This document shows, piece by piece, positions 56,211 to 64,000 of a stretch of 64,000 nt of DNA; position 1 is the first letter of the stretch, and each line of letters begins with the position of its first letter. The DNA comes from an uncultured Flavobacteriaceae bacterium (GTDB lineage: Bacteria; Bacteroidota; Bacteroidia; Flavobacteriales; Flavobacteriaceae), in contig CALSTP010000001.1 in the NCBI GenBank assembly GCA_943789305.1, positions 36,078 through 100,077 on the forward strand, in the 5' to 3' direction. Both the position numbers and the translations under genes were made by a program. The notes beneath the pieces were generated by a model that was not told where the DNA came from, did no database searches, and saw only the letters and a program-made list of their open reading frames with translations.

Positions 56211-57872
56211 TTAAGGTTTTCTAATTTCATCAACCATTAATTGAACTTTCTTTGGAGGGATTTGGGTCTGAGAGGCAACTAGTATTGCAACCAAAATATT
56301 GGCACACATAGCAAGAGTTCCAAATCCTTCGGGTGAAACACCAAACCACCAATCTTCATTAGTACCCCCACCAAAGAAATCAAGTTTGAATTTCATCATA
56401 TAAAAAAGCATTAGAGAAATCCCTACAACCATGCCACTAATTACTCCTTCTTTATTCATGCGTTTACTGAAAATTCCCATAACAATTGCTGGAAAAAAAG
56501 AAGCTGCAGCCAAACCAAAAGCCAAAGCAACCGTTGCAGCAACAAAGTCAGGAGGATTAATCCCAAAATATCCAGCTAAGATAACAGCAAAAAGGGCAGA
56601 AATTCTAGCAGCTATAAGCTCTCCTTTTTCGGAGATTGAAGGATAAACAATTTTTTTAAGTAAATCATGGGATACCGAAGAAGAAATCACTAGTAATAAA
56701 CCTGCAGCGGTTGATAATGCAGCAGCTAATGCTCCAGCTGCCATAAGACCAATTACCCAATTTGGAAGATTTGCAATTTCTGGGTTTGCCATTACAATAA
56801 TGTCTTTGTCTATGACAAGTTCGTTTATCCTAGGATCTGCAACATATTGAACCAACCCATCTTGATTTTTATCAGTAAATTTTAAAAGACCCGTACTTTC
56901 CCAATTAGAAAACCATTCAGGTAAGGTTTCATAAGATTTATTACTTACCGTTTGAATAAGATTTGTCCTAGCAAAAACCGCAATAGCTGGTGCAGTAGTG
57001 TAGAGGATTGCAATGAATAACAAAGCCCATCCAGCAGATTTCCGAGCATCGCGAACTTTTTTAACCGTAAAGAACCTCACAATCACGTGGGGAAGTCCTG
57101 CTGTTCCCAACATCAATGCAGCTGTAATCAAGAAAACATCGAGTTTAGATTTTGAACCAGATGTATATTGATGAAAACCTAGTTCCTTGTGAAGCCCATC
57201 TAATTTTTCTAAAAGATAAATTCCATCAGCTGCTTTTGAACCCATTCCAAATTGGGGAATTGGCATACCGGTCATAATCATTGAAATAAAAATAGCGGGA
57301 ACCAAAAAGGCAAAAATCAAAACGCAATATTGTGCAACTTGAGTATAGGTAATACCTTTCATTCCCCCTAAAACAGCATAAAAAAGAACGATTCCCATGC
57401 CAATTAGAACACCAGTATTTATATCAACGGTGAGGTATCTTGAAAAGACCAAACCTACACCACGCATTTGACCTGCAATATAGGTAAAGGAAACAATCAA
57501 TGCGCAAAAGACCGCTACGGCCCTTGCAGTATTCGAATAGTAACGATCCCCGATAAAATCTGGTACTGTAAATTTCCCAAATTTCCTGAGGTATGGAGCT
57601 AATAGAAGTGCCAAAAGAACATAGCCTCCTGTCCATCCCATAAGGTATACCGATCCATCATATCCTGCAAAAGAAATGATTCCTGCCATAGAAATAAAAG
57701 ATGCTGCTGACATCCAGTCTGCAGCGGTAGCCATTCCGTTGGCTATGGGTGAAACACCCTCACCTGCTACATAAAATTCTTTAGTCGAAGATGCATGAGA
57801 CCATATTGCAATTCCAATGTAAATTGCAAAGGAAACACCTACCATTATCCAAATCCATAATTGTTGCTCCAT
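56211..57872 (-). CDS. Sodium/solute symporter, large subunit of the DUF4212-associated (VC_2705-type) system
   Basis: The 553-residue protein has 13 or so helices and SSS signatures: EFYVAGEGVSPIANGMATAA near residue 33, ADWMSAASFISMAGIISF, and LPHVIVRFFTVK. It starts 2 bases after a DUF4212 gene, the arrangement of VC_2705-type symporters, which are related to the acetate carrier ActP. Small carboxylates are the likely substrates, unproven. A soluble loop of about 60 residues (residues 310-365) lies between helices. Confidence 0.9.
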   Translation of the reverse strand: MEQQLWIWIMVGVSFAIYIGIAIWSHASSTKEFYVAGEGVSPIANGMATAADWMSAASFISMAGIISFAGYDGSVYLMGWTGGYVLLALLLAPYLRKFGKFTVPDFIGDRYYSNTARAVAVFCALIVSFTYIAGQMRGVGLVFSRYLTVDINTGVLIGMGIVLFYAVLGGMKGITYTQVAQYCVLIFAFLVPAIFISMIMTGMPIPQFGMGSKAADGIYLLEKLDGLHKELGFHQYTSGSKSKLDVFLITAALMLGTAGLPHVIVRFFTVKKVRDARKSAGWALLFIAILYTTAPAIAVFARTNLIQTVSNKSYETLPEWFSNWESTGLLKFTDKNQDGLVQYVADPRINELVIDKDIIVMANPEIANLPNWVIGLMAAGALAAALSTAAGLLLVISSSVSHDLLKKIVYPSISEKGELIAARISALFAVILAGYFGINPPDFVAATVALAFGLAAASFFPAIVMGIFSKRMNKEGVISGMVVGISLMLFYMMKFKLDFFGGGTNEDWWFGVSPEGFGTLAMCANILVAILVASQTQIPPKKVQLMVDEIRKP

Positions 57873-57874
57873 AA

Positions 57875-58120
57875 TTATTCGCCTGTTTTATCGTCTAAAC
57901 GATTCATTAAAAATACATACACAAAAATCAGGACAACAAAAATATAAATAGAGCCTTGTTGTGCAAACCAGAAACCTAATTTAAAACCACCAATTTGAAT
58001 TTGATTTAACAAATCTACTAACAATATTCCAAATCCAAAAGAGACCGTGAACCACAGGGTTAAAAGAATAAATAAGTATTTGAGATTTGTTTTCCAGTAA
58101 TTGTTTATAGGTTTATTCAT
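57875..58120 (-). CDS. DUF4212 small membrane subunit of the symporter
   Basis: The 81-residue protein has two hydrophobic segments (about 17-37 and 51-68) and the family phrase NYWKTNLKYLFILLTLWFTV with SFGFGILLVDLLNQ and GFWFAQQGSIYIFVVLIF. DUF4212 proteins are encoded just ahead of VC_2705-type symporters, as here, and are thought to be accessory subunits. Confidence 0.9.
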   Translation of the reverse strand: MNKPINNYWKTNLKYLFILLTLWFTVSFGFGILLVDLLNQIQIGGFKLGFWFAQQGSIYIFVVLIFVYVFLMNRLDDKTGE

Positions 58121-58196
58121 AACAAAATTTTATTTTTTATTGTAATTTAGAGAGAATTTAATCAATATACTTTTATTTTATACTAATACGTAGATT

Positions 58197-58856
58197 ATGT
58201 CGATAAACCCTTACTTTTTCATAATGTTTTTTTTGTTGAGTTTAAATCTCACTGCACAAGTGTTTACTTTTACTTCAAATCATCAGGACCAAGAAATAAT
58301 TCATAAAGTTTTAATGGATTCGGACTACCTCATTGAAACAAGGTATAATTCTGATTCCAATGTTTTTGTGGGCACACGAGGAGGTTTTTATCAAAAAAAG
58401 GATGAAGGCTTTGATGTTCGTTTGGAGTTCAATTCGAATTTTGCAAAGGATAGCTTAAAAAGGATAGTGCTTGTACCTAGAGGATGGAAGAATAGCTCTC
58501 TTGATAAACAAATTCATCACGGAAAATGGCTTATGGCTGGCCGTGTTCGACCCGAAGGTGAAAAGAGAAGGAATATAAATGGCCCCCGTAAAACATTAAA
58601 ATTTCTTCTGGATGGTCATTTTCAGTGGACAGCATTCAATACCGAATCATTTAAGTTTTTTGGTTCTGGGGGAGGAACATACTCTGCTAAGAATGGTAAT
58701 TATACAGAGTCAATTATTTATTTCTCAAGAGATAATTCTAAAAGCGGAGCTGTTTTACCTTTCGTTTATGAATTGAAAGGATTGGATTGGTATCATAAAG
58801 GGTTGAATAGTAGAGGAGAACCTATGCATGAAATTTGGACCAAGAGGAAAAATTAA
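58197..58856 (+). CDS. Exported Bacteroidota protein of unknown function
   Basis: The 219-residue product has a signal peptide (MFFLLSLNLTAQ) and a body that I recognise as a widespread, unnamed exported family: RKTLKFLLDGHFQWTAFNTES, SGGGTYSAKNGNYTESIIYF, and the closing HEIWTKRKN (all in part). Glycine-rich and aromatic beta-strand patterns suggest a beta-barrel or lipocalin-like fold. Role unknown. The stop overlaps the thioesterase stop in TTAA. Confidence 0.75.
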   Translation: MSINPYFFIMFFLLSLNLTAQVFTFTSNHQDQEIIHKVLMDSDYLIETRYNSDSNVFVGTRGGFYQKKDEGFDVRLEFNSNFAKDSLKRIVLVPRGWKNSSLDKQIHHGKWLMAGRVRPEGEKRRNINGPRKTLKFLLDGHFQWTAFNTESFKFFGSGGGTYSAKNGNYTESIIYFSRDNSKSGAVLPFVYELKGLDWYHKGLNSRGEPMHEIWTKRKN

Positions 58857-59215
58857 ATTTGGATTTTGTTTCCTGCATCATCAACAGCTACAAAAACAAT
58901 ATCGCAAGCACAGTTTTGTTTTTTAATTTTTTCAACCAAACTTTCACTAGAAACATTGACATGAATACGTAAGGAAGTATTGCCAATTTTAATGATCTCG
59001 GCATCTAAAATCACTAAATCTCCAATATGAACAGCTTCCAAAAATTCAATATCATCTACAAATTTGGTAACACAATATTTACCAGAATATTGAACTGATA
59101 AAGCGTAGCCGACTTCATCAATCCATTTCATTACTTTACCCCCATGAACATTTCCACGATAATTGGCATCAGACGGTTCCGCCAGAAAAGACATTTTAAG
59201 CTTCATTTTCGACAT
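58853..59215 (-). CDS. Acyl-CoA thioesterase (hotdog fold)
   Basis: The 120-residue protein has the BACH/YciA-type hotdog signature NVHGGKVMKWIDEVGYALS with the catalytic-region glutamate and histidine, followed by DDIEFLEAVHIGDLVILDAEI. It cleaves acyl-CoA to free acid and CoA; chain length is not deducible. Convergent with the exported protein, overlapping by 4 bases. Confidence 0.88.
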   Translation of the reverse strand: MSKMKLKMSFLAEPSDANYRGNVHGGKVMKWIDEVGYALSVQYSGKYCVTKFVDDIEFLEAVHIGDLVILDAEIIKIGNTSLRIHVNVSSESLVEKIKKQNCACDIVFVAVDDAGNKIQI

Positions 59216-59265
59216 ATTTAAAGGTACATAATTTTATTAAATTAATTTTTTGGGGTCAAAAAAGG

Positions 59266-59856
59266 ATGAAAACCATAAAAAATCAGCTGTGTTTAATATC
59301 TTTATTGAAGATGAAACATTGTATATTTTTATTTTTCCCACTATTACTTATGGCACAAACAGAGGAACAATCGTACCAAATAATTCAAACTAAAGCGGAC
59401 TTTGAAATACGATATTATCCTCCAGTAATGATGGCATCCTATCTATCAGAGAGCAATAATTCATCTGGATTTCGTTATCTTTTTCGATATATTTCTGGGG
59501 CTAATGAGTCTCAAACAAAAATATCAATGACTACTCCAGTTCATATGGAAAAGACTCTAAAAGGAAATTCCATGGCATTTGTTTTACCAAGAAAATTCCA
59601 GCCTGAAACTACACCTTCTCCCCAAGAATCAAAAGTTCAAATATACCAGTCTGAAGAAGGTTATTTTGCAGCGATTCGCTATTCAGGATATACTAACGTA
59701 ACAAAGGAGAAGGAATTTACGGAGCAATTAGAAAAAAGCTTAAAAAGCGAAGGAATTAAAATAACGGGTACACCAGTAATTCTTGTTTACAATAGTCCTT
59801 ATAATTTCATCAATCGACGAAACGAAATTTGTATTCCAATAGAATGGAAGGATTGA
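59266..59856 (+). CDS. SOUL heme-binding family protein, exported
   Basis: The 196-residue product (ATG 59266) or 180-residue product (ATG 59314) has a signal segment CIFLFFPLLLMAQ and the SOUL family core: FEIRYYPPVMMASYL, GFRYLFRYISGANESQTKIS, MTTPVHME and the C-terminal YNSPYNFINRRNEI. SOUL proteins bind haem in animals and plants; bacterial members are uncharacterised. The later start gives a normal signal peptide and is preferred by shape, while the first has an AAGGATG ribosome site. Confidence 0.85.
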   Translation: MKTIKNQLCLISLLKMKHCIFLFFPLLLMAQTEEQSYQIIQTKADFEIRYYPPVMMASYLSESNNSSGFRYLFRYISGANESQTKISMTTPVHMEKTLKGNSMAFVLPRKFQPETTPSPQESKVQIYQSEEGYFAAIRYSGYTNVTKEKEFTEQLEKSLKSEGIKITGTPVILVYNSPYNFINRRNEICIPIEWKD

Positions 59857-59857
59857 A

Positions 59858-60220
59858 CTAAATTTTTTCTTGTTTGGTTTGTGTCAATTTATTTTTCACA
59901 CTTCCAGTATGTTTTGTTGAGCTGGGCTCAAAAAGCATTAACCAAACTTCTTCTTCAGCAACTGGCTTATGTTCAATCCCACGGGGAACAATCAGAATTT
60001 CTCCTTCATTCAAAACAACTGTTTCTTTCTCTTTAAACTCTATACGCAAACTCCCTTTGATGATCAGAAATAATTCATCTTCATTTGCATGATCGTGCCA
60101 TACAAACTCACCTTTGACCTTTGCAACCTTTATCAGTTGACCATTCATTTCTCCAATGATTTTTGGACTCCAATGGTCTTCGAATAGTGAAAACTTTTCT
60201 TTTAAATTAATTTTTTTCAT
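59858..60220 (-). CDS. Cupin-domain protein
   Basis: The 120-residue protein is a single cupin: motif 1 WHDHANEDELFLIIKGSLRI with metal ligands His-His-Glu near residues 42-48, and motif 2 PRGIEHKPVAEEE. It may bind a metal and act as an isomerase, dioxygenase or sugar-binding protein. It is last of a minus-strand group with the lipoprotein, the symporter and the SsuD-like enzyme (gaps 6, 12 and 3 bases), which suggests a role in that pathway. Confidence 0.85.
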   Translation of the reverse strand: MKKINLKEKFSLFEDHWSPKIIGEMNGQLIKVAKVKGEFVWHDHANEDELFLIIKGSLRIEFKEKETVVLNEGEILIVPRGIEHKPVAEEEVWLMLFEPSSTKHTGSVKNKLTQTKQEKI

Positions 60221-60226
60221 ATGAAT

Positions 60227-60973
60227 TTATGGGTTCAAAATCCTAATGGAATTATTTTCAATCATGGATATCAGTTCCAGCTCTCCTTTACTGTACAACT
60301 TAGGCAACTCATCCAGTCGGGTGTTTTTGGGACCACTATAATTTTCATAATCTTGAAAGATTACTCCATCAATAGTTCTTTTATTTATCGCTACTCGAAA
60401 ACGAATTCCACCGTTATTTGTATGATATCTATAAGCCAAGTAGTCTAGTGTTTTTGTTTTTTTATTAAACCAATATAGAAAATTATCTTGATGATCAACC
60501 CCTCCATCTTCCTCGGTAAAACTCACTTTTATTTTTTGATAAGTTACCCCTTTTATTTTTTCAATTTTCATAAGAGTTTTGATGACTCCTTTATCTTTGA
60601 GGACATAGGGTAATCTAAAAAAATAGAGTACCGAATTCAAAGCTTCCTTATAAACAAAGCTGAGGGAGTCCGGTATTACAACAAGTTTATCTTTAAAGGT
60701 TCTACGAAATCCATTCTTCGAATGAAGAAAATCAATTGTACCAGGAGCCATAATTTTTCTTCGAGTAAAAATTACTCCTTCCAAATCTTTATTTTGAGTA
60801 TACCGATGTTTTCGAAATACAAACTCAACAACTTTTTTGTTAAAATCTTCCATGCCATGCGCATTTATAGAAGCTTCAACAAACTCATTTGCAGTAATGT
60901 CCCTTGTTTTTTTACAGCTCAAAAAAACCGATGTAAAAACAAAGAAAAGTAGGAATCTAGTAAAGATCAGCAT
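60227..60973 (-). CDS. DUF6503-type exported lipoprotein
   Basis: The 248-residue protein has a lipoprotein signal (LLFFVFTSVFLSC, cysteine near 20) and the phrases EASINAHGMEDFNKKVVEF, FVFRKHRYT and QDYENYSGPKNTRLDELPKL, which belong to a Bacteroidota family of LolA-like beta-rich proteins (DUF6503). Function unknown. Located between the symporter and cupin genes with short gaps, so it is probably co-expressed with them. Confidence 0.75.
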   Translation of the reverse strand: MLIFTRFLLFFVFTSVFLSCKKTRDITANEFVEASINAHGMEDFNKKVVEFVFRKHRYTQNKDLEGVIFTRRKIMAPGTIDFLHSKNGFRRTFKDKLVVIPDSLSFVYKEALNSVLYFFRLPYVLKDKGVIKTLMKIEKIKGVTYQKIKVSFTEEDGGVDHQDNFLYWFNKKTKTLDYLAYRYHTNNGGIRFRVAINKRTIDGVIFQDYENYSGPKNTRLDELPKLYSKGELELISMIENNSIRILNP

Positions 60974-60985
60974 GAAATGGATGTT

Positions 60986-62527
60986 TTAGTGAAAAACGTA
61001 ATGTAAGATAAGTAAACTTAAAAAAAGCATGAAACCCCAAAACTTGTGTTTAGGAGTAGACGCTTCAAAAAGACTTTTAATTGAAACTAATTTACTTCTA
61101 CTTCCTATAATTGCAATCGACAATCCGAAGAAAATTACCCAAAAAGCACGTACAAAATAATTCATTTCTGGGAGTAAAATTTGGAGAATGATATTCAAAG
61201 GGATGGTTATCAAAAATGCAAAAAGAACCCTTTTTGTCTGAGGTTTTAAAATGATTATTGCACTACAAATCAACACTACGATGCCACAATTGATGTAGTA
61301 TCTGAGATTATTTAATGTATGTGTGAAAGCAGAGTTAGGGTTGTCAAATTTTAGGTAAAGTAAAATGAACCCCATAAGTAATGCCGTTCCAAGGCTTACT
61401 AAAATAGCTTTTCGACCAGCATTTATTTTTTGCTTATCATTTGCTTTTGGATTGAGATAAGTAGAATAGATGTCAACAGACCACAGAGTAGCAAGAGAAT
61501 TAAATGTTGAGTCTACAGTACTCATTAAAGAAGCAAATAAGCCACACAAAATAATTCCCTTTATTCCTGCTGGTAGATATGTTTTAACAAGGTACGGAAA
61601 AGCCAGATCGGGTTCCCCTAGACTATCTCCTAGAATACCGTAGAGTGCAATTCCTGGGACTACAATTATCACGGCCATAAAATATTTGATTACCCCACCA
61701 ACCATAAGCCCAGTCTGTGCATGACCAATATTTTTTGCAGCAAGAGCTCGTTGCATTACCGTTTGATTGGCACACCAATAGTTGATGTTTAGAAAGAATA
61801 ATCCAAACAAATGAGTCCATGGCAATGTTTGGTGAGAAGCTGGTAAATGCAGATGCATTTTTTTTGGAGTTTTTAGGTACAGTTGTTCCCATCCACCAAG
61901 ATGATAAACTGCTACTAAACAAACAGCAATTCCACCCATGAGTAGCACAGAAAATTGAATAATATCTGTTTTTACAACTGCACTTAATCCACCAAAATAG
62001 GTGTAGATAGCAGAGAATATACCTAGGATAAAAATCAGAATACCAATTCGGACAATACGATTAGAGTGCAAGAAAGCAAGTTGTTCCCCAAAAACCATGT
62101 CAGCAGCATAGGCACCCCAAAAGAGAGCTGCGCCAAGAGTTATGGTTGCAAAAAGGCTGATGTTTGCTAAAGAATAAAAAAGCGCTACTTGAGCTCCAAG
62201 TTTAACTTTAATGAATTGGGTTATGGTTGTAATTTTTTCTTTTAAAAAAAAGGGAATAAAAACAAAAGTGCCTAATAAGATTCCTTGAACTGCGTTGATT
62301 TCAAGATTCGCTTGAGCCAAACCATAAAGGTATGCTGAACCCATCATACCTAAAAACTGATATCCTTGAATATTAGTAGCTATTGTTGAAAGTGCAATTG
62401 AATACCATGAAAGACTTCGAGAACTCAAAAAATATTCTTCGGAAGAACTATTAGCAGCTATTTTTCCGCGTAATGCAATGAACAGTATTAGTGCAAAATA
62501 TCCAACAACAATAATGAAATCAATCAT
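60986..62527 (-). CDS. Sodium/solute symporter (SSS family)
   Basis: The 513-residue protein has 13-14 helices and SSS phrases (SSEEYFLSSRSLSWYSIALS at about 28, TNIQGYQFLGMMGSAYLYG, GLFASLMSTVDSTFNSLATL). Unlike the other symporter in the window, it has no DUF4212 partner. It starts 3 bases after the SsuD-like gene, so the carrier likely imports a substrate used by that enzyme, for example an alkanesulfonate-like compound; this is inferred from position alone. Confidence 0.9.
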   Translation of the reverse strand: MIDFIIVVGYFALILFIALRGKIAANSSSEEYFLSSRSLSWYSIALSTIATNIQGYQFLGMMGSAYLYGLAQANLEINAVQGILLGTFVFIPFFLKEKITTITQFIKVKLGAQVALFYSLANISLFATITLGAALFWGAYAADMVFGEQLAFLHSNRIVRIGILIFILGIFSAIYTYFGGLSAVVKTDIIQFSVLLMGGIAVCLVAVYHLGGWEQLYLKTPKKMHLHLPASHQTLPWTHLFGLFFLNINYWCANQTVMQRALAAKNIGHAQTGLMVGGVIKYFMAVIIVVPGIALYGILGDSLGEPDLAFPYLVKTYLPAGIKGIILCGLFASLMSTVDSTFNSLATLWSVDIYSTYLNPKANDKQKINAGRKAILVSLGTALLMGFILLYLKFDNPNSAFTHTLNNLRYYINCGIVVLICSAIIILKPQTKRVLFAFLITIPLNIILQILLPEMNYFVRAFWVIFFGLSIAIIGSRSKLVSIKSLFEASTPKHKFWGFMLFLSLLILHYVFH

Positions 62528-62530
62528 AAT

Positions 62531-63691
62531 TTATTTTCGAGGACCTTTTTCTAAGGGTGTTTTTGGACTTTGTGTTGGAACTCTTCCTAAAACTTTGGGT
62601 AGGGAAACCGTTTTTAATCGAGGTAATACAAGTTTAGAAAAATATTCTGCCTCTTGAAGATGAGGGTAGCCAGAAAAAATAAACGATCGAATCCCCATTT
62701 GCATATAGCGTTGAATTTTTTGATAAACTTGATCTGGATTTCCAACGATTGCTGCACCACAACCCGATCTAGCTAAACCAATTCCAGTCCAGAGGGTGGG
62801 TTCGACATAATAATCCTCGTCTGAAGCATCACGTAGTTCGGATTGTCGGGATACGCCTAAGGATTTTGCATCTTGTGCTCGATTTCGAATTTCATTTCCT
62901 TGTTCTATGTCAAGATCAGAAATCAAATATTTAGCATAAGCTTTTGCCTCTTCTTCTGTTTCCCGAACGATGACATGAATACGCAGACCAAATTGAACGG
63001 TTCTTCCATGGCCAGCAGCTTGATTAGTCATATTATTCATCAAGCCCTGAAGTTTATCCTCTGTTTCGGGCCACATAAGATAAACATCACAAAATTCTGC
63101 ACAAAGCGCTACTCCTTCAGGAGAGTATCCTCCAAAGTACAAAAGCGGACCTCCGTTTTGTTGATAGGATTTAACCGGGTCTGAGGATAATTTTAGTTGA
63201 TAAAATTTGCCTTGAAAATCTATTTCATCTTGTGTCCAAGCTTGTTTTAAAATTTGAATCACTTCTCTAGATCGCGCATAGCGTTCTGAGGAGGGCAGAA
63301 CTGTACCTGGTAAATCCGAAGAGATTATGTTTACAGTTAATCGTCCTTTTAAAATATGATCCAATGTTGCTAGTGCACGTGCCAACATTGGAGGATGTAT
63401 TTCTCCACATCGGATGGCTACAAGTAGATTGATTTGTTTTGTGAGTGGAGCCATTGCAGATGCAAATGTAAGGGTGTCCTGCCCAACCTGATAAGATGAA
63501 GGGCATAACACATTTCTAAATCCAAGTTTGTTTGCTGTTTGAACAATTTTGGAAGTATTTTCCCAATTGCTTTTAAAATTGGGATTACGATTTCCTAAAA
63601 AATCATCATCTCCATCACAAAGTGGAGCAAACCAAGAAACCTCTACACCATCAAAACCGGGATGTTCAATACTTTCCTCTTCTTTTTTCAT
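62531..63691 (-). CDS. LLM-class flavin-dependent monooxygenase, SsuD-like
   Basis: The 386-residue protein is a luciferase-like TIM-barrel monooxygenase. It resembles alkanesulfonate monooxygenase SsuD through its length and phrases such as [87 protein letters not shown] and [12 protein letters not shown]. SsuD needs reduced FMN and releases sulfite from sulfonates; no flavin reductase is in the window. It is the first gene of a minus-strand group with a symporter, a lipoprotein and a cupin. The substrate may be another sulfur compound. Confidence 0.85.
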   Translation of the reverse strand: MKKEEESIEHPGFDGVEVSWFAPLCDGDDDFLGNRNPNFKSNWENTSKIVQTANKLGFRNVLCPSSYQVGQDTLTFASAMAPLTKQINLLVAIRCGEIHPPMLARALATLDHILKGRLTVNIISSDLPGTVLPSSERYARSREVIQILKQAWTQDEIDFQGKFYQLKLSSDPVKSYQQNGGPLLYFGGYSPEGVALCAEFCDVYLMWPETEDKLQGLMNNMTNQAAGHGRTVQFGLRIHVIVRETEEEAKAYAKYLISDLDIEQGNEIRNRAQDAKSLGVSRQSELRDASDEDYYVEPTLWTGIGLARSGCGAAIVGNPDQVYQKIQRYMQMGIRSFIFSGYPHLQEAEYFSKLVLPRLKTVSLPKVLGRVPTQSPKTPLEKGPRK

Positions 63692-64000
63692 TTTTAATTG
63701 TTCTCAACAAGTTTAACAAGAATTATTTGACTGAACAAGGTATTATTCAAATTCTATCTTAAATAAACTCTTGTAAAGGTTATGTTTTTTTGATATAGTA
63801 CTACAATATTTTTTAATCTATTTAATAAAGAATAAAATACCCTATTAACAAGGATTATAAAATTAAAAAACCCCTCAGGTTTTATAGAGGGGTTTTTGAG
63901 GTATTTATTAATATAGGGATAAGCGACGCTTAAAAAATCAAAATGTTAATCTAAAGGTAAATATACACTTTTTTATTTTCCCTAAATTTAGAATCTTCAA
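63692..64000. other. Intergenic region at the window end
   Basis: This 309-base stretch has no gene I can support. It holds the upstream region of the SsuD-like gene and a strong bidirectional terminator near 63866-63897. Anything beyond 63900 would belong to a gene outside the window. Confidence 0.7.
63866..63897. terminator. Bidirectional rho-independent terminator
   Basis: Arms AAAAACCCCTC (63866-63876) and GAGGGGTTTTT (63887-63897) are perfectly complementary with a 10-base loop and carry A and T runs on their outer sides, so it can stop transcription from either strand. It probably serves a minus-strand gene beyond the window. Confidence 0.88.

Overview
The window is a 64 kb, AT-rich stretch of a chromosome from a member of the Bacteroidota, most likely a marine-type Flavobacteriaceae. 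Support comes from the gliding genes gldE and gldD in the usual mutY-ssb-gldE-gldD order, a DUF4270 lipoprotein between a catalytic-domain-only glycogen synthase and glmS, atpD-atpC split from the other ATP synthase genes, cysteine-poor DksA/TraR, a GTG or TTG start in several genes, and promoter-like TAnnTTTG elements typical of this phylum. There are no rRNA or tRNA genes, no CRISPR array and no intact insertion sequence. Most of the window is housekeeping.

Layout. 1-9350: DoxX-like protein, rsmI, recJ, pgi, an M23 endopeptidase, a DUF3108 protein, uvrC and 5-formyl-THF cyclo-ligase. 9344-14366: lspA, a small exported protein, a DksA-like protein and ileS. 14446-15039: a GNAT acetyltransferase interrupted by one in-frame TGA. 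15036-24378 is a long minus-strand gene train: panC, panD, a flippase-like membrane protein, an esterase-fold protein that has lost its catalytic residues, radA, gdhA, recO and a haemin-type TonB receptor. 24481-28995: glycogen synthase, DUF4270 protein, glmS.

28942-30350 is the most unusual stretch. Downstream of glmS lie two decayed, homologous copies of a recombinase-like fragment. The second copy is preceded by a diverged duplicate of the glmS 3' end, and a 93-codon membrane ORF sits between them. This looks like an old integration scar at the glmS tail, the place where Tn7-like elements insert. A CDGSH iron-sulfur gene of 58 codons follows. 30352-37245: LTA-synthase-family sulfatase, DAG-kinase-like protein, a GntP permease broken by one TAA, DinB-family protein, YpdA-like reductase, acyltransferase. 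37500-41189: atpD, atpC and a BtuB-like receptor with no normal start codon. 41186-47762: recX, RNase G with a 5' hairpin, a 29-residue basic peptide, HU, mutY, ssb, gldE, gldD, HMA lipoprotein. 47842-55300: EamA transporter, a pseudogene remnant, an M16 protease pair, a BASS transporter, thiolase and a Bcr-type efflux pump. 55387-63691: small exported proteins, two sodium/solute symporters, thioesterase, SOUL protein, and a four-gene minus-strand operon (SsuD-like monooxygenase, symporter, lipoprotein, cupin) that may be a small organosulfur-use module.

Two themes recur. Several genes are intact except for one lesion (GNAT TGA, GntP TAA, lost ATG of the receptor), which is either very recent gene loss or base-calling error. 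Convergent genes are packed so tightly that stop codons overlap on opposite strands at five junctions. No new multi-gene defence or biosynthetic system is evident; the glmS scar and the sulfonate-type operon are the best leads.
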